Assembly: GCA_946621745.1 (NCBI GenBank)
Contig: CAMOOV010000006.1
Coordinates: 1 to 36,993, forward strand
From: an uncultured Ruminococcus sp.
GTDB taxonomy: Bacteria; Bacillota; Clostridia; Oscillospirales; Ruminococcaceae
Direction: 5' to 3'
Length of the DNA stretch: 36,993 nucleotides
The position numbers and the translations under genes are program-made. Shown in pieces: positions 8,923 to 18,063 of this stretch. The notes below the pieces were generated by a model. It was not told the origin of the DNA. It ran no database searches and saw only the letters and a list, made by a program, of their open reading frames with translations. Every line of letters begins with the position of its first letter. The first letter of the stretch is position 1.

Positions 8923-11900
8923 ATGAAACTGCATAACCGAATGGCGGCTGTTCTGCTCGCGGCAGGTCTGCTGGTGAGCAGTCCGGGCGCGGCGCTCTCC
9001 CCTGCCTTGCTGCGCGTACAGGCTGCGGATGTTTCCGCCGCTGCCTCCGGCACCTGCGGCGAGAATCTGACATGGACGCTCGATGAAGCGGGAAGGCTGA
9101 CGATTTCCGGCACGGGGGAGATGACGGATTGGTCAACTTACTCAAACGTGCCGTGGTATGCGCAGCGGAATGACATTAAAAAAGCTGTAATTGAAGACGG
9201 TGTCACGAGCATCGGAAGCGACGCGTTTTACAACTGCACCGGCCTGACCTCCGTCGCGATTCCGGACAGTGTCTCGAGCATTGGATACTCGGCGTTTTCC
9301 GGCTGCACCGTCCTGACTTCTGTCACGATTCCGGAGAGCGTCACAAGCATAGGAAGCAGTGCGTTTGAAGGCTGCACCGGCCTGACTACTGTCACGATTC
9401 CGGAGAGCGTCACAAGCATCGGAAGCAGTGCGTTTTCCAGATGCACCGGCCTGACATCTGTCACGATCCCGGACAGTGTCACGAGCATCGGATACAGTGC
9501 GTTTTCCGACTGCACCGGCCTGACAGAGATCACGATTCCGGAGAGCGTCACAAGCATCGGAAGCGGTGCGTTTGAAGACTGCACCGTCCTGACTTCTGTC
9601 ACGATTCCGGAGAGCGTCACGAGCATCGCAGACTATGCATTTAGAGGCTGCACCGGCCTAACAAAGATTACGATTCCGGGCAGCATCACAAGCATCGGAA
9701 GCAGTGCGTTTGAAGGCTGCACCGGCCTGACAGAGGTCACGATTCCGGGCAGCGTCACAAGCATCGAAAACAGTGCGTTTGAAGGTTGCACCGTCCTGAC
9801 TTCTGTCACGATTCCGGAGAGCGTCACGAGCATCGCAGACTATGCATTTAGAGGCTGCAGCGGCCTGACAGAGATCACGATTCCGGGCAGCGTCACAAGC
9901 ATAGGAAGCAGTGCGCTTTTGGGCTGCAGCGGCCTAACAGAGATCACGATTCCGGACAGCGTTACAAGCATTGGAGACCATGCATTTTCCCGTTGTACTT
10001 CCCTGACGGACATCAAGATTCCGGAGAGCGTCACGAGCATTGGAGACCATGCATTTTCTGGCTGCACAGGCCTGACTGCGATTCCGAATGGTGTCACGAG
10101 TATCGTAAGAGGTGCGTTTTCCGGTTGCACCGGCTTGACAGAGATCACGATTCCGGAGAGCGTCACGAGCATCGGAGACTCGGCGTTTTCCGACTGCACC
10201 GGTCTGGCCACGCTCACGATTCCTGACAGCGTCACGAGCATCGGATACTCGGCATTTTCTGGTTGTACCGGTTTGACAGAGATCACGATTCCGGAAAGCA
10301 TTACGAACATTAGAGACTCTGTGTTTTCCGGCTGCACCAGTCTGACAGAGATCACAATTCCGGACAGTGTCACAAGTATCGGTAATAGGGCGTTTTCCGG
10401 ATGCAAGAACTTGTCTTCTTTCACCATACCGGACAGTGTCACAAGCATCGTAATCAATGTGTTTGACGGCTGCGCCGCTCTGACAGAGATCACGATCCCG
10501 AAGAGTGTCATAAGCATCCATAAAGAGGCGTTTCACGGCTGCACCGGCCTGAAAGATATTACCGTTTTGAATCCGAAATGCGGGATTTATGACGACTCCG
10601 AAACGATCTCCGACACTTCCGTGATCCATGGCTATCCCGGCTCAACAGCACAGACCTATGCGGAGAAATACAGCCGGACATTTGTGCCGCTGGATGTAAT
10701 TACCACCACCACAGCAACAACTACCGTAACCACATCAACCACCACAACTACAACCTCAACGACAACCACCACCACTTCATTCAGTGAGGAAGCGCTTGCT
10801 GCGGTAGTTGATTCGATGCTGGATGATACGGACAAAACACCGAATGGAATCTATTCCTACTGCACGAGCCACTTTCGGTATTCTGTGATCGAGTCGAAGC
10901 GTTCGATCAATCAGCTATTGAATGACGGCTGGATTCATCTCGTCACATATACGATCGAAAACAGTAAAGGTATGAGCTATCATCTCGCAGCAACAATGGA
11001 TTACCTTCTCCAACGCGCAGGTTATACAACGCGCATAGTACACGCCATCCAGAGTACCGGAGACCATTACTGGTGTCAGGTGCAGATTGACGGCGTATGG
11101 CATAATTACGATCCGACATATACGAACCGCGGCGATATTCCTTTGAACTATCTGATGTCTTTGGGCAACTACTCCGTTCTGGGATATCTGACAGTTGATT
11201 ATAGTGCGCACGGTGATTATGTCAGCCATCATTACACCACAAATACTTCAACAACCACCACAACCCCCGCGCCGACCACGACAACCACTACCTCAACGAC
11301 AACAACGACTACAACAACAACTACAACAACAACAACTACCACCACAACAACTACTACCACAACAACTACCACAACCACCACAGAGCCCGGCACTGTCACA
11401 GCGCCCGCACAGCCCTACCGCTGCGGCGGATTCAATGAGTGGGGCTTTGTCAATGACCGCGATATGCTCGGGCTCAGAAAAAAAGAGAACAATAAATCAT
11501 ACTATACTTATATGCTGAATGATGCGGATCTGGAGACCATGCTTTCCATGCTGAGCGATGTCGAACGGGAGCAGATCGAACGGCGGCTGAACAATCCGGA
11601 AATGCCGGTCGGCGGCTTCTGCTACGGCATGAGCGCAGGCTCGATCCTTGCCTATTACGGAATCATCCGGCCGGACGATCTCGTCAGCGGTACACAGTAT
11701 CTCTATGATATCAATGCGGACAATCTCAATAGCGATGTGCGCTCCGCGATCAGCTGCTATCAGCTTTTGCAGTATACCAAGCCGATCGAGCAGCACCGGC
11801 GCAAAACCGAAAAGGAAAAAGACAGCACAAAGCTGAAACCGCTGATCGAATCACTGGAAGCAGGAAAGCCGGTTCTCCTGGGCTATACCTTTGAAGGAAA

Positions 11901-13152
11901 GCGCGGCGAGAAAAGCGGTCATGCAGTCGTAGCATACGGAATCGAAAAGAGCGTCAACGCAATCCCAGTCGGTTCAACCATGTTCCGGTATGATACCCAT
12001 ATTCTGATTTATGACAACATCACCGGAAGTCAGTCGTTCCCGAACGATCTGTATATCAATACGAGCAGCTGGCAATGGTGCATTCCGAAAACAGACGATC
12101 CGAAGTCTGCGGAGGGTGCTGCACAGGTTATCATGAATCATTCCGATTATAAGAGCGGCTGCATCTCGCTCGTGCTGACAGAGCCGGAGCTGATAAACTG
12201 CTGCGGACTCTTCGGCAGCAAAACGGTTATTTCCGATATGACAGACGAAGCATATCAGAACGCCTGTGTGCGGTATGTACCGCTGAACGGAATGTTTGCA
12301 CTCGGTGATTACGGTATTACCGAAAAGGCAGAGGACGGCTCAATGAATGCAGCATCAGGCGAGGGGAAGATCAGCTTTTCGGCAGACTTTTTCGGAAACG
12401 ATGAAGAGGAAGCGGTCAGCGAAATCAAGGCGAGCTTTGACAGTGTATACGGCTTCTATCTCGCACCGAAATCCGGCGGCGCGCAGGAGATGTCGATTTC
12501 AATGGAATATGAGCATTACCTGATGAATGCAGCGGCAGATCTCGCGGATAAGATCGAATTCACGCCGGATGCCGAGATCACTTGCAGCGGTACAAGCGGG
12601 AGCTATACGCTTGAAATGGTCGCTGACAAGGAGGTTCGTTCGATCGACTGGCATAAGATTACGGTCAGCGGCGAGGACGGCGGCAATCTGAAAATGCAGC
12701 TCCAGCCGGGCGGCAGCGGCGTGATTCTTTCGGGCGACAGCCTGAAAAATGTTGCGGTCAAAGCCAATTCGTATACGGCGGAAGCAAACCGGACATTCTC
12801 GACGGAATACAAGGCCGTGCGGATCTATGAGATCGACGAGCATACGATCGGAATCGCGGCCGATACGGACGGCAACGGTACCTATGAAACAGAGCTGACT
12901 GCGGAGACCGTCAGGGGCGATGCAGACGGAGACGGCGCGGTGACAAACAAGGATGCGCAGTATGTTCTCATTGCATATACTGACAGTCTCGGCACAGGCA
13001 AGGTCGATCTGCCGGATGCGGCATTCAAGGCGGCGGATGTGGACGGTGACGGCAAGGTCGGCGCGGGTGATGCGCAGTATATCCTTGTTTATTACACCGA
13101 AAACACGATTGCCGGAAAACCGACAACATGGGAAGCACTTCTGAATCAATGA
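8923..13152 (+). CDS. Secreted multidomain protein: signal peptide, about 20 LRR_5 repeats, Thr-rich linker, transglutaminase-like domain, Thr-rich linker, papain-like cysteine peptidase-like domain, beta-rich domain, C-terminal dockerin
   Basis: MKLHNRMAAVLLAAGLLVSSPGAALS signal; VTSIGxxAFxxCTGLTxVTIPES repeats; GDHYWCQVQIDGVWHNYDPT; GFCYGMSAGSIL...GHAVVAYG...ILIYDN; RGDADGDGAVTNKDAQYVL...ADVDGDGKVGAGDAQYIL. Start moved to ATG 8923 (RBS aaaggatggag); the supplied ORF starts at 8866. Confidence 0.92.
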   Translation: MKLHNRMAAVLLAAGLLVSSPGAALSPALLRVQAADVSAAASGTCGENLTWTLDEAGRLTISGTGEMTDWSTYSNVPWYAQRNDIKKAVIEDGVTSIGSDAFYNCTGLTSVAIPDSVSSIGYSAFSGCTVLTSVTIPESVTSIGSSAFEGCTGLTTVTIPESVTSIGSSAFSRCTGLTSVTIPDSVTSIGYSAFSDCTGLTEITIPESVTSIGSGAFEDCTVLTSVTIPESVTSIADYAFRGCTGLTKITIPGSITSIGSSAFEGCTGLTEVTIPGSVTSIENSAFEGCTVLTSVTIPESVTSIADYAFRGCSGLTEITIPGSVTSIGSSALLGCSGLTEITIPDSVTSIGDHAFSRCTSLTDIKIPESVTSIGDHAFSGCTGLTAIPNGVTSIVRGAFSGCTGLTEITIPESVTSIGDSAFSDCTGLATLTIPDSVTSIGYSAFSGCTGLTEITIPESITNIRDSVFSGCTSLTEITIPDSVTSIGNRAFSGCKNLSSFTIPDSVTSIVINVFDGCAALTEITIPKSVISIHKEAFHGCTGLKDITVLNPKCGIYDDSETISDTSVIHGYPGSTAQTYAEKYSRTFVPLDVITTTTATTTVTTSTTTTTTSTTTTTTSFSEEALAAVVDSMLDDTDKTPNGIYSYCTSHFRYSVIESKRSINQLLNDGWIHLVTYTIENSKGMSYHLAATMDYLLQRAGYTTRIVHAIQSTGDHYWCQVQIDGVWHNYDPTYTNRGDIPLNYLMSLGNYSVLGYLTVDYSAHGDYVSHHYTTNTSTTTTTPAPTTTTTTSTTTTTTTTTTTTTTTTTTTTTTTTTTTTTEPGTVTAPAQPYRCGGFNEWGFVNDRDMLGLRKKENNKSYYTYMLNDADLETMLSMLSDVEREQIERRLNNPEMPVGGFCYGMSAGSILAYYGIIRPDDLVSGTQYLYDINADNLNSDVRSAISCYQLLQYTKPIEQHRRKTEKEKDSTKLKPLIESLEAGKPVLLGYTFEGKRGEKSGHAVVAYGIEKSVNAIPVGSTMFRYDTHILIYDNITGSQSFPNDLYINTSSWQWCIPKTDDPKSAEGAAQVIMNHSDYKSGCISLVLTEPELINCCGLFGSKTVISDMTDEAYQNACVRYVPLNGMFALGDYGITEKAEDGSMNAASGEGKISFSADFFGNDEEEAVSEIKASFDSVYGFYLAPKSGGAQEMSISMEYEHYLMNAAADLADKIEFTPDAEITCSGTSGSYTLEMVADKEVRSIDWHKITVSGEDGGNLKMQLQPGGSGVILSGDSLKNVAVKANSYTAEANRTFSTEYKAVRIYEIDEHTIGIAADTDGNGTYETELTAETVRGDADGDGAVTNKDAQYVLIAYTDSLGTGKVDLPDAAFKAADVDGDGKVGAGDAQYILVYYTENTIAGKPTTWEALLNQ
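9192..10560 (+). repeat. 69-bp (23-codon) tandem repeat array encoding about 20 LRR_5 units
   Basis: Regular spacing of gtcac(g/a)agcat(c/t)gga...ttt...tgcaccggcctgac units; one unit (GLTAIPNG) is 2 codons shorter. Confidence 0.93.
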
Positions 13153-13166
13153 GAGGAGAGGATCAT

Positions 13167-16100
13167 ATGAAACAACGGTTATTCGCGTGTGCAGCTGCGG
13201 CTGTGCTCGCATTCAGCCTTTGCGGAAATTCGGTTTCCGCACTGGAGCTTGCAGGCGTTTCCGTTTCGGCGGCAGTAGTCGCCTCCGGCACCTGCGGCGA
13301 GAACCTGACATGGACGCTCGACAGCGAGGGCACACTGACAATTTCCGGCAGCGGGGAGATGGAGGACTGGAATGCGGGCGAGCAGCCGTGGAACAGCGTA
13401 TGCGGCAGCATTCAGAAAGTCGTGATCGGAGGAAATACGGAGAGCATCGGAAACAGTGCCTTCCGGGACTGCACAGCGCTCAGAGAGGTCATCATTCCGG
13501 ACGACAGTGTCAGAAGCTTCGGCTTCAACGTATTTGCCGGCTGTACCGCGCTGACCTCCTTTTCCGTGCCGGAAAGCGCGGACTGGATTCAGTCCGATAT
13601 GTTCCGCGGCTGCACTGCTCTGACGGAGGTCAATATTCCGGCGACCGTCCGCGGCATCGGATATGATGCATTCAACGGCTGCGAAAAGCTTTCTGAGATC
13701 AGGATTCCGAACAGCGTTGAAACGATTTTCGATAACGCATTCAACGGCTGTACTGCGCTGAAAACGATCACTCTCCCGGACAGTGCCACTGACCTCGGCG
13801 CGGCGCTTTTCAAGGACTGCACCGGCCTGCAGGAGATCACGCTTCCCAAGAGCATTGAGACGATCAGAGAAGAAATGTTCAGCGGATGTACCGGCCTGAA
13901 ATCATTCACTGTGCCGGCGAATATCCGTAAGATTAACAACTATGCATTTTACAGATGCACCGGCCTGACCGGATTTACAGTTCCGATGAATGTGAAAGAG
14001 CTGGGCGAGCGCGTATTTTCCGGCTGTGACGCGCTGACTGATGCGGAGATCATGAATCCGGACTGTGAGATCGGCGTTGTCGCGTTCCCGAAAAATACGG
14101 TCATTCACGGCTATGCGGATTCCACCGCGCAGGCCTTTGCCGAAACGAACAGCCGGACATTCAAGGCCTTTGAGGGCATCGGAATTTACGGCAGCGGAGC
14201 CTGCGGTGAAAATCTCACATGGACGCTCGACAGCGAGGGCACGCTGACGGTCACGGGCAGCGGAGAGATGGAGGACTGGTCATATTCGAGCGATGTTCCG
14301 TGGTATGATCTGCGTGACAGGATCAAAAGCGCAGTCATCACGGAAGGCGTCACATCTATCGGCAGCAGCGCATTCTGTGACTGCACCGCGCTCGAAATTG
14401 CAACAATCCTGAATCAGGAGGCCACGGTCGGGGCAGACGCATTCACCGGCGAAACCGTTCTGCACGCCTCCAAGATCTCGGTGGCAAAGACCTATGCCGA
14501 CGATAACAGCCTCGGCTTTCTCCCGCTCGGCATCCGCGGCGATGCAAACTGCGACGGCAGGGTTGACAAGACGGATGCGAAGCTGATCCAGAGCGAATAT
14601 ACGCGGCTTTCTGTGACGAATCCGGGCCCTGAACAGCTCACGCCGCAGGGTATCGTCAATTCCGATGTAGACTATGACGGCTCGATTGACGCGGTTGATG
14701 CTTCTGCGGTGCTGTATTTCATTGCAAACGGGAAATATCCGGAGAACATGGAGCCGAAGATCTCCGCAGATGCGCTTGCAGTTCTGCCCTCTCATGAGGA
14801 AGGTGCCTGCAAATACGAGGGCTATACAGCGGATTACTGCAAAAGCGGACTGAACACAATCACATTTGTCTTTACGCCGCTGTTCACAGGCCCCGCCGAA
14901 TTCGGCATCGGCATCAATCTGCCGGAAATGCCATACTGGATCGAATGGGACACTGTAAAGAACGACTGGGCTGATACGTCAGAGGCGCAGACCAGTACAT
15001 TTGATGTGCAGTGCGGCAGAACCTATGCGGTGACAGTCGATGTGTCAGAGTATGATGTCAGCTATAATCCGAAGACCAGTGAATACCCCGGTCATTTCCA
15101 GTTCCGGAATCAGACAAATCTCGACGGTGCTGATTTTGTGCTGGAAGCGATCTATGTCAACAAGTACAAGCAGGCACCGGCAGCGGTCTATTGGCAGGCG
15201 GACTATCCGGATGCACTCGGCATCCTCGACGGAGAGGATTACACGATCTACGCAGAGGATCATTTTAAGAAGCCGCTGCACACCCTCACGGTCGTTTTCA
15301 CACCGCTGTTTTCCGGCGATGCAATGCTGGGCGCAGGCGTGAACCCGATGCGGGATCCCTACTGGGCGGAATGGGACGGCACTGCGGACAAATGGGTATG
15401 GTATGACGAAAAGGAAGATCCGAATGATCCGATCGGCGAATTCTACCATGCGGAAAAGGGCAAGACCTATTCCGTCACGCTGAATTTCGACGGGCTTGAC
15501 CTGAATTATAACGGGAAAAGCGCTGAATATCCGGGATTGGTCAAGATCTGGAGTCTCTGCGGCGATTCGCACACACCGCTGATTATCAATGCAGTCTATG
15601 CAAATCAGTATGAGGCGGCGCCGGTGAAAGAATACAATCCGGCAGAGGACGCCGCAACAACCACCACAACCACCACGACAACTACCACAACAACGACAAC
15701 AACCACCACGACAACTACCACAACAACGACAACTACCACCACGACAACAACCACCACGACAACAACTACCACGACAACAACTACCACGACAACAACTACC
15801 ACGACAACAACTACCACCACGACAACGACCGCTCCGGTGACAACCCCGGCGACCACCACCGTGACAACGGCGGCTGCGCCGTCCGTTCAGTATAAGGGCA
15901 TATACGATATTTCGCTGTCCGTCATGGGCTCGCAGTCGTTTGAGCCGGAGGACGCAACACTCACCATAAAGAATGTTGCGCTCACAGACAATTCCGTTGC
16001 AATGACGAATGTCGGTCCCGGCGGCAGGCTGCTCACGATCATCGGTATGGCATACGGCTACTGTGAGATCGCGCTCACGCTCTCGAACGGCGACTGCTAT

Positions 16101-18011
16101 CTCTACCGCCTGTCAGTCGGCGGCGCACCGCGTCCGTCCGGAGCGGAAACGACCGCGCCGCAGGTGCCGGTTCAGCCGGTAACAACCACCACAACAACAG
16201 CAAAGCCTGTTACAACCACAACGCTGTCAACGACTGTTACGACAACGGATACAACCACTACGACCGTAACCACGACAACCACTGCGCCCGATCCGATCAA
16301 GGCGTATCTCCGCGGCTACAACGACTGGGGCTTTATCAATAACCGCAAGAATCTCGGCATCCGTGATCCGGGCAGCAACGGCTATCTGTACATGATCTCC
16401 GAGGAGGACAAAGCAACGCTGTTCTCGCGCCTGAGCAATACGGAGGCTGCAAAGATCACCGATGTTCTGTCGAAGCGCACGAAGGGCTCCTGCTACGGTA
16501 TGTCGGTCACCTCGATCCTGCAATATTACGGATTCTTTGCGCCGGAGCAGCTCGTCGGCGGCACGGACAGCCTTGCCGAGATCAATGAGGGGAATCTGAA
16601 TGACCGCACGCGCTCCGCGATCAATTATTATCAGATGCTCCAGTACACCAAGGTGATGGCGCAGAGCATCCGCACGACCGAGCGTATGAATGATGAAAAG
16701 AAGCTCCGCCCGCTGATCGAATCCCTGAAGCAGGGCAAGCCGGCATTGCTCGGTTATACCTACACCGGACAGAAGGATGAAAAATTCGGCCATGCCGTTG
16801 TCGCATACGACATCGTGTCCGGAACGGGCATCCTGACGATCAGCAGCAACGAGCGCTTCCAGTATGACACGCGCATCCGCATCTACGATAATCTCTCCCT
16901 GACCAGCTCCGAGGTCTATGATATGTTCGTCAATACCAAGACATGGACATGGTGCATCCCGAATACGGAGGAGCAGTCGGAATATGAAAAGCTCGCGATC
17001 ATGAATCTCTCTGCGCACCGGAAGGGTGTCATCAGCCTTGTCTGCACCGAGTCCGACCTGATGAATTATCACGGTCTGTTCCTCGGCAATGAGGACGGTG
17101 TTGAAACGATTCCGGATTATGAGTATTCGCACGCCTGCATGAGCCTTGTCCCGATGAACAACCGGACGGAATTCGGCACGGCACCCGATCCCTATGACGG
17201 CGCCTTCTACGGCGGCGAGGAGGACGGCGATATCCAGTTCTCCGCCAGCTTCCTTGCGGATGAGGAGACCGGCGAGCTTCAGGCGACGATGGACAGCGAT
17301 CTCTGCTATTTTGTGCAGGTCGATAAGCCGGAGGCAATGGATGTTTCGATGGAATACGAATTCTGCCTGCTCCATGCAAAGGCGGATTCGGCACAGAGAG
17401 TAACGGTCAGCCCGGCGGCAAGAGTCGAGTGCGAAAATGCATCCGGCAGCTATGAGCTTTCGATGGTGCTGGATGAAGGACATCATGAGACAGACTGGCA
17501 TACGGCAACAATCTCCGGTACGGACGGCGGAACCATTCTGCTTTCGCCGGAACAGGATCAGAAGGGCTGGATCCTTCAGGCGGATCAGCTGAAGAATGTC
17601 AGCGTAAAGATGCAGAACAATGATGTGACCGCTGAGAAAACCTTCTCGACGAATTACAAATCTGCGCTGATCTATGAGATCGACGAAAACACGATCGGTA
17701 TTGCGGTCGATACCGATCGGGACGGAAAGTATGAGACAACGCTCACAGAAGACGGCGATACACAGGATGTGCTGAAAGGCGATGCAGACGGTGACGGCGC
17801 TGTCACGAACAAGGACGCGCAAATGGTCCTTATTGCGTATACCGACAGTCTGGGTACCGGCAAGGTCGATCTGCCGGAAGCAGCAGCGAAGGCAGCGGAT
17901 GTGGACGGCGACGGCAAGGTCGGCGTTGCAGATGCACAGTTCATTCTGATCTATTACACGGAAAACACGATCGCAGGCAAGCCGACAACATGGGAGCAGC
18001 TGATCTCATAA
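13167..18011 (+). CDS. Secreted multidomain paralogue: signal peptide, LRR_5 repeats, internal dockerin-like module, two related beta modules, 58-Thr linker, small beta domain, Thr-rich linker, papain-like peptidase-like domain, C-terminal dockerin
   Basis: Start at ATG 13167 with RBS gaggagaggat; RGDANCDGRVDKTDAKLI...SDVDYDGSIDAVDASAVL; TFVFTPLFTG / TVVFTPLFSG duplicated modules; GSCYGMSVTSIL...GHAVVAYD...RIYDN; GDADGDGAVTNKDAQMVL...ADVDGDGKVGVADAQFIL. Confidence 0.92.
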   Translation: MKQRLFACAAAAVLAFSLCGNSVSALELAGVSVSAAVVASGTCGENLTWTLDSEGTLTISGSGEMEDWNAGEQPWNSVCGSIQKVVIGGNTESIGNSAFRDCTALREVIIPDDSVRSFGFNVFAGCTALTSFSVPESADWIQSDMFRGCTALTEVNIPATVRGIGYDAFNGCEKLSEIRIPNSVETIFDNAFNGCTALKTITLPDSATDLGAALFKDCTGLQEITLPKSIETIREEMFSGCTGLKSFTVPANIRKINNYAFYRCTGLTGFTVPMNVKELGERVFSGCDALTDAEIMNPDCEIGVVAFPKNTVIHGYADSTAQAFAETNSRTFKAFEGIGIYGSGACGENLTWTLDSEGTLTVTGSGEMEDWSYSSDVPWYDLRDRIKSAVITEGVTSIGSSAFCDCTALEIATILNQEATVGADAFTGETVLHASKISVAKTYADDNSLGFLPLGIRGDANCDGRVDKTDAKLIQSEYTRLSVTNPGPEQLTPQGIVNSDVDYDGSIDAVDASAVLYFIANGKYPENMEPKISADALAVLPSHEEGACKYEGYTADYCKSGLNTITFVFTPLFTGPAEFGIGINLPEMPYWIEWDTVKNDWADTSEAQTSTFDVQCGRTYAVTVDVSEYDVSYNPKTSEYPGHFQFRNQTNLDGADFVLEAIYVNKYKQAPAAVYWQADYPDALGILDGEDYTIYAEDHFKKPLHTLTVVFTPLFSGDAMLGAGVNPMRDPYWAEWDGTADKWVWYDEKEDPNDPIGEFYHAEKGKTYSVTLNFDGLDLNYNGKSAEYPGLVKIWSLCGDSHTPLIINAVYANQYEAAPVKEYNPAEDAATTTTTTTTTTTTTTTTTTTTTTTTTTTTTTTTTTTTTTTTTTTTTTTTTTTTTTTTTTAPVTTPATTTVTTAAAPSVQYKGIYDISLSVMGSQSFEPEDATLTIKNVALTDNSVAMTNVGPGGRLLTIIGMAYGYCEIALTLSNGDCYLYRLSVGGAPRPSGAETTAPQVPVQPVTTTTTTAKPVTTTTLSTTVTTTDTTTTTVTTTTTAPDPIKAYLRGYNDWGFINNRKNLGIRDPGSNGYLYMISEEDKATLFSRLSNTEAAKITDVLSKRTKGSCYGMSVTSILQYYGFFAPEQLVGGTDSLAEINEGNLNDRTRSAINYYQMLQYTKVMAQSIRTTERMNDEKKLRPLIESLKQGKPALLGYTYTGQKDEKFGHAVVAYDIVSGTGILTISSNERFQYDTRIRIYDNLSLTSSEVYDMFVNTKTWTWCIPNTEEQSEYEKLAIMNLSAHRKGVISLVCTESDLMNYHGLFLGNEDGVETIPDYEYSHACMSLVPMNNRTEFGTAPDPYDGAFYGGEEDGDIQFSASFLADEETGELQATMDSDLCYFVQVDKPEAMDVSMEYEFCLLHAKADSAQRVTVSPAARVECENASGSYELSMVLDEGHHETDWHTATISGTDGGTILLSPEQDQKGWILQADQLKNVSVKMQNNDVTAEKTFSTNYKSALIYEIDENTIGIAVDTDRDGKYETTLTEDGDTQDVLKGDADGDGAVTNKDAQMVLIAYTDSLGTGKVDLPEAAAKAADVDGDGKVGVADAQFILIYYTENTIAGKPTTWEQLIS
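15657..15830 (+). repeat. ACN trinucleotide run of 58 Thr codons, with four perfect 15-bp subrepeats acgacaacaactacc at 15756-15815
   Basis: Direct reading; in frame with the 13167-18011 CDS. Confidence 0.95.
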
Positions 18012-18063
18012 CGCGGCACACAGTACACAGCAGAAGTAATTCAAATCAAACGGAGGAGCTGTC

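Noticed and set aside
9228-10517. Repeat-containing ORFs on - strand (MLVTLSGIVTEVRPVQ...)
   Set aside because: Periodic because the sense LRR repeats are periodic; not independent genes.
9192-10560. Possible CRISPR-like array
   Set aside because: Repeats are contiguous coding LRR units without unique spacers; no cas genes.
15605-15859. 84-aa poly-Val ORF on - strand
   Set aside because: Antisense reading of the poly-Thr ACN run (GTN codons).
16227-17822. 531-aa ORF on - strand
   Set aside because: Antisense to the second LRR/papain-like/dockerin gene; no recognisable domain.
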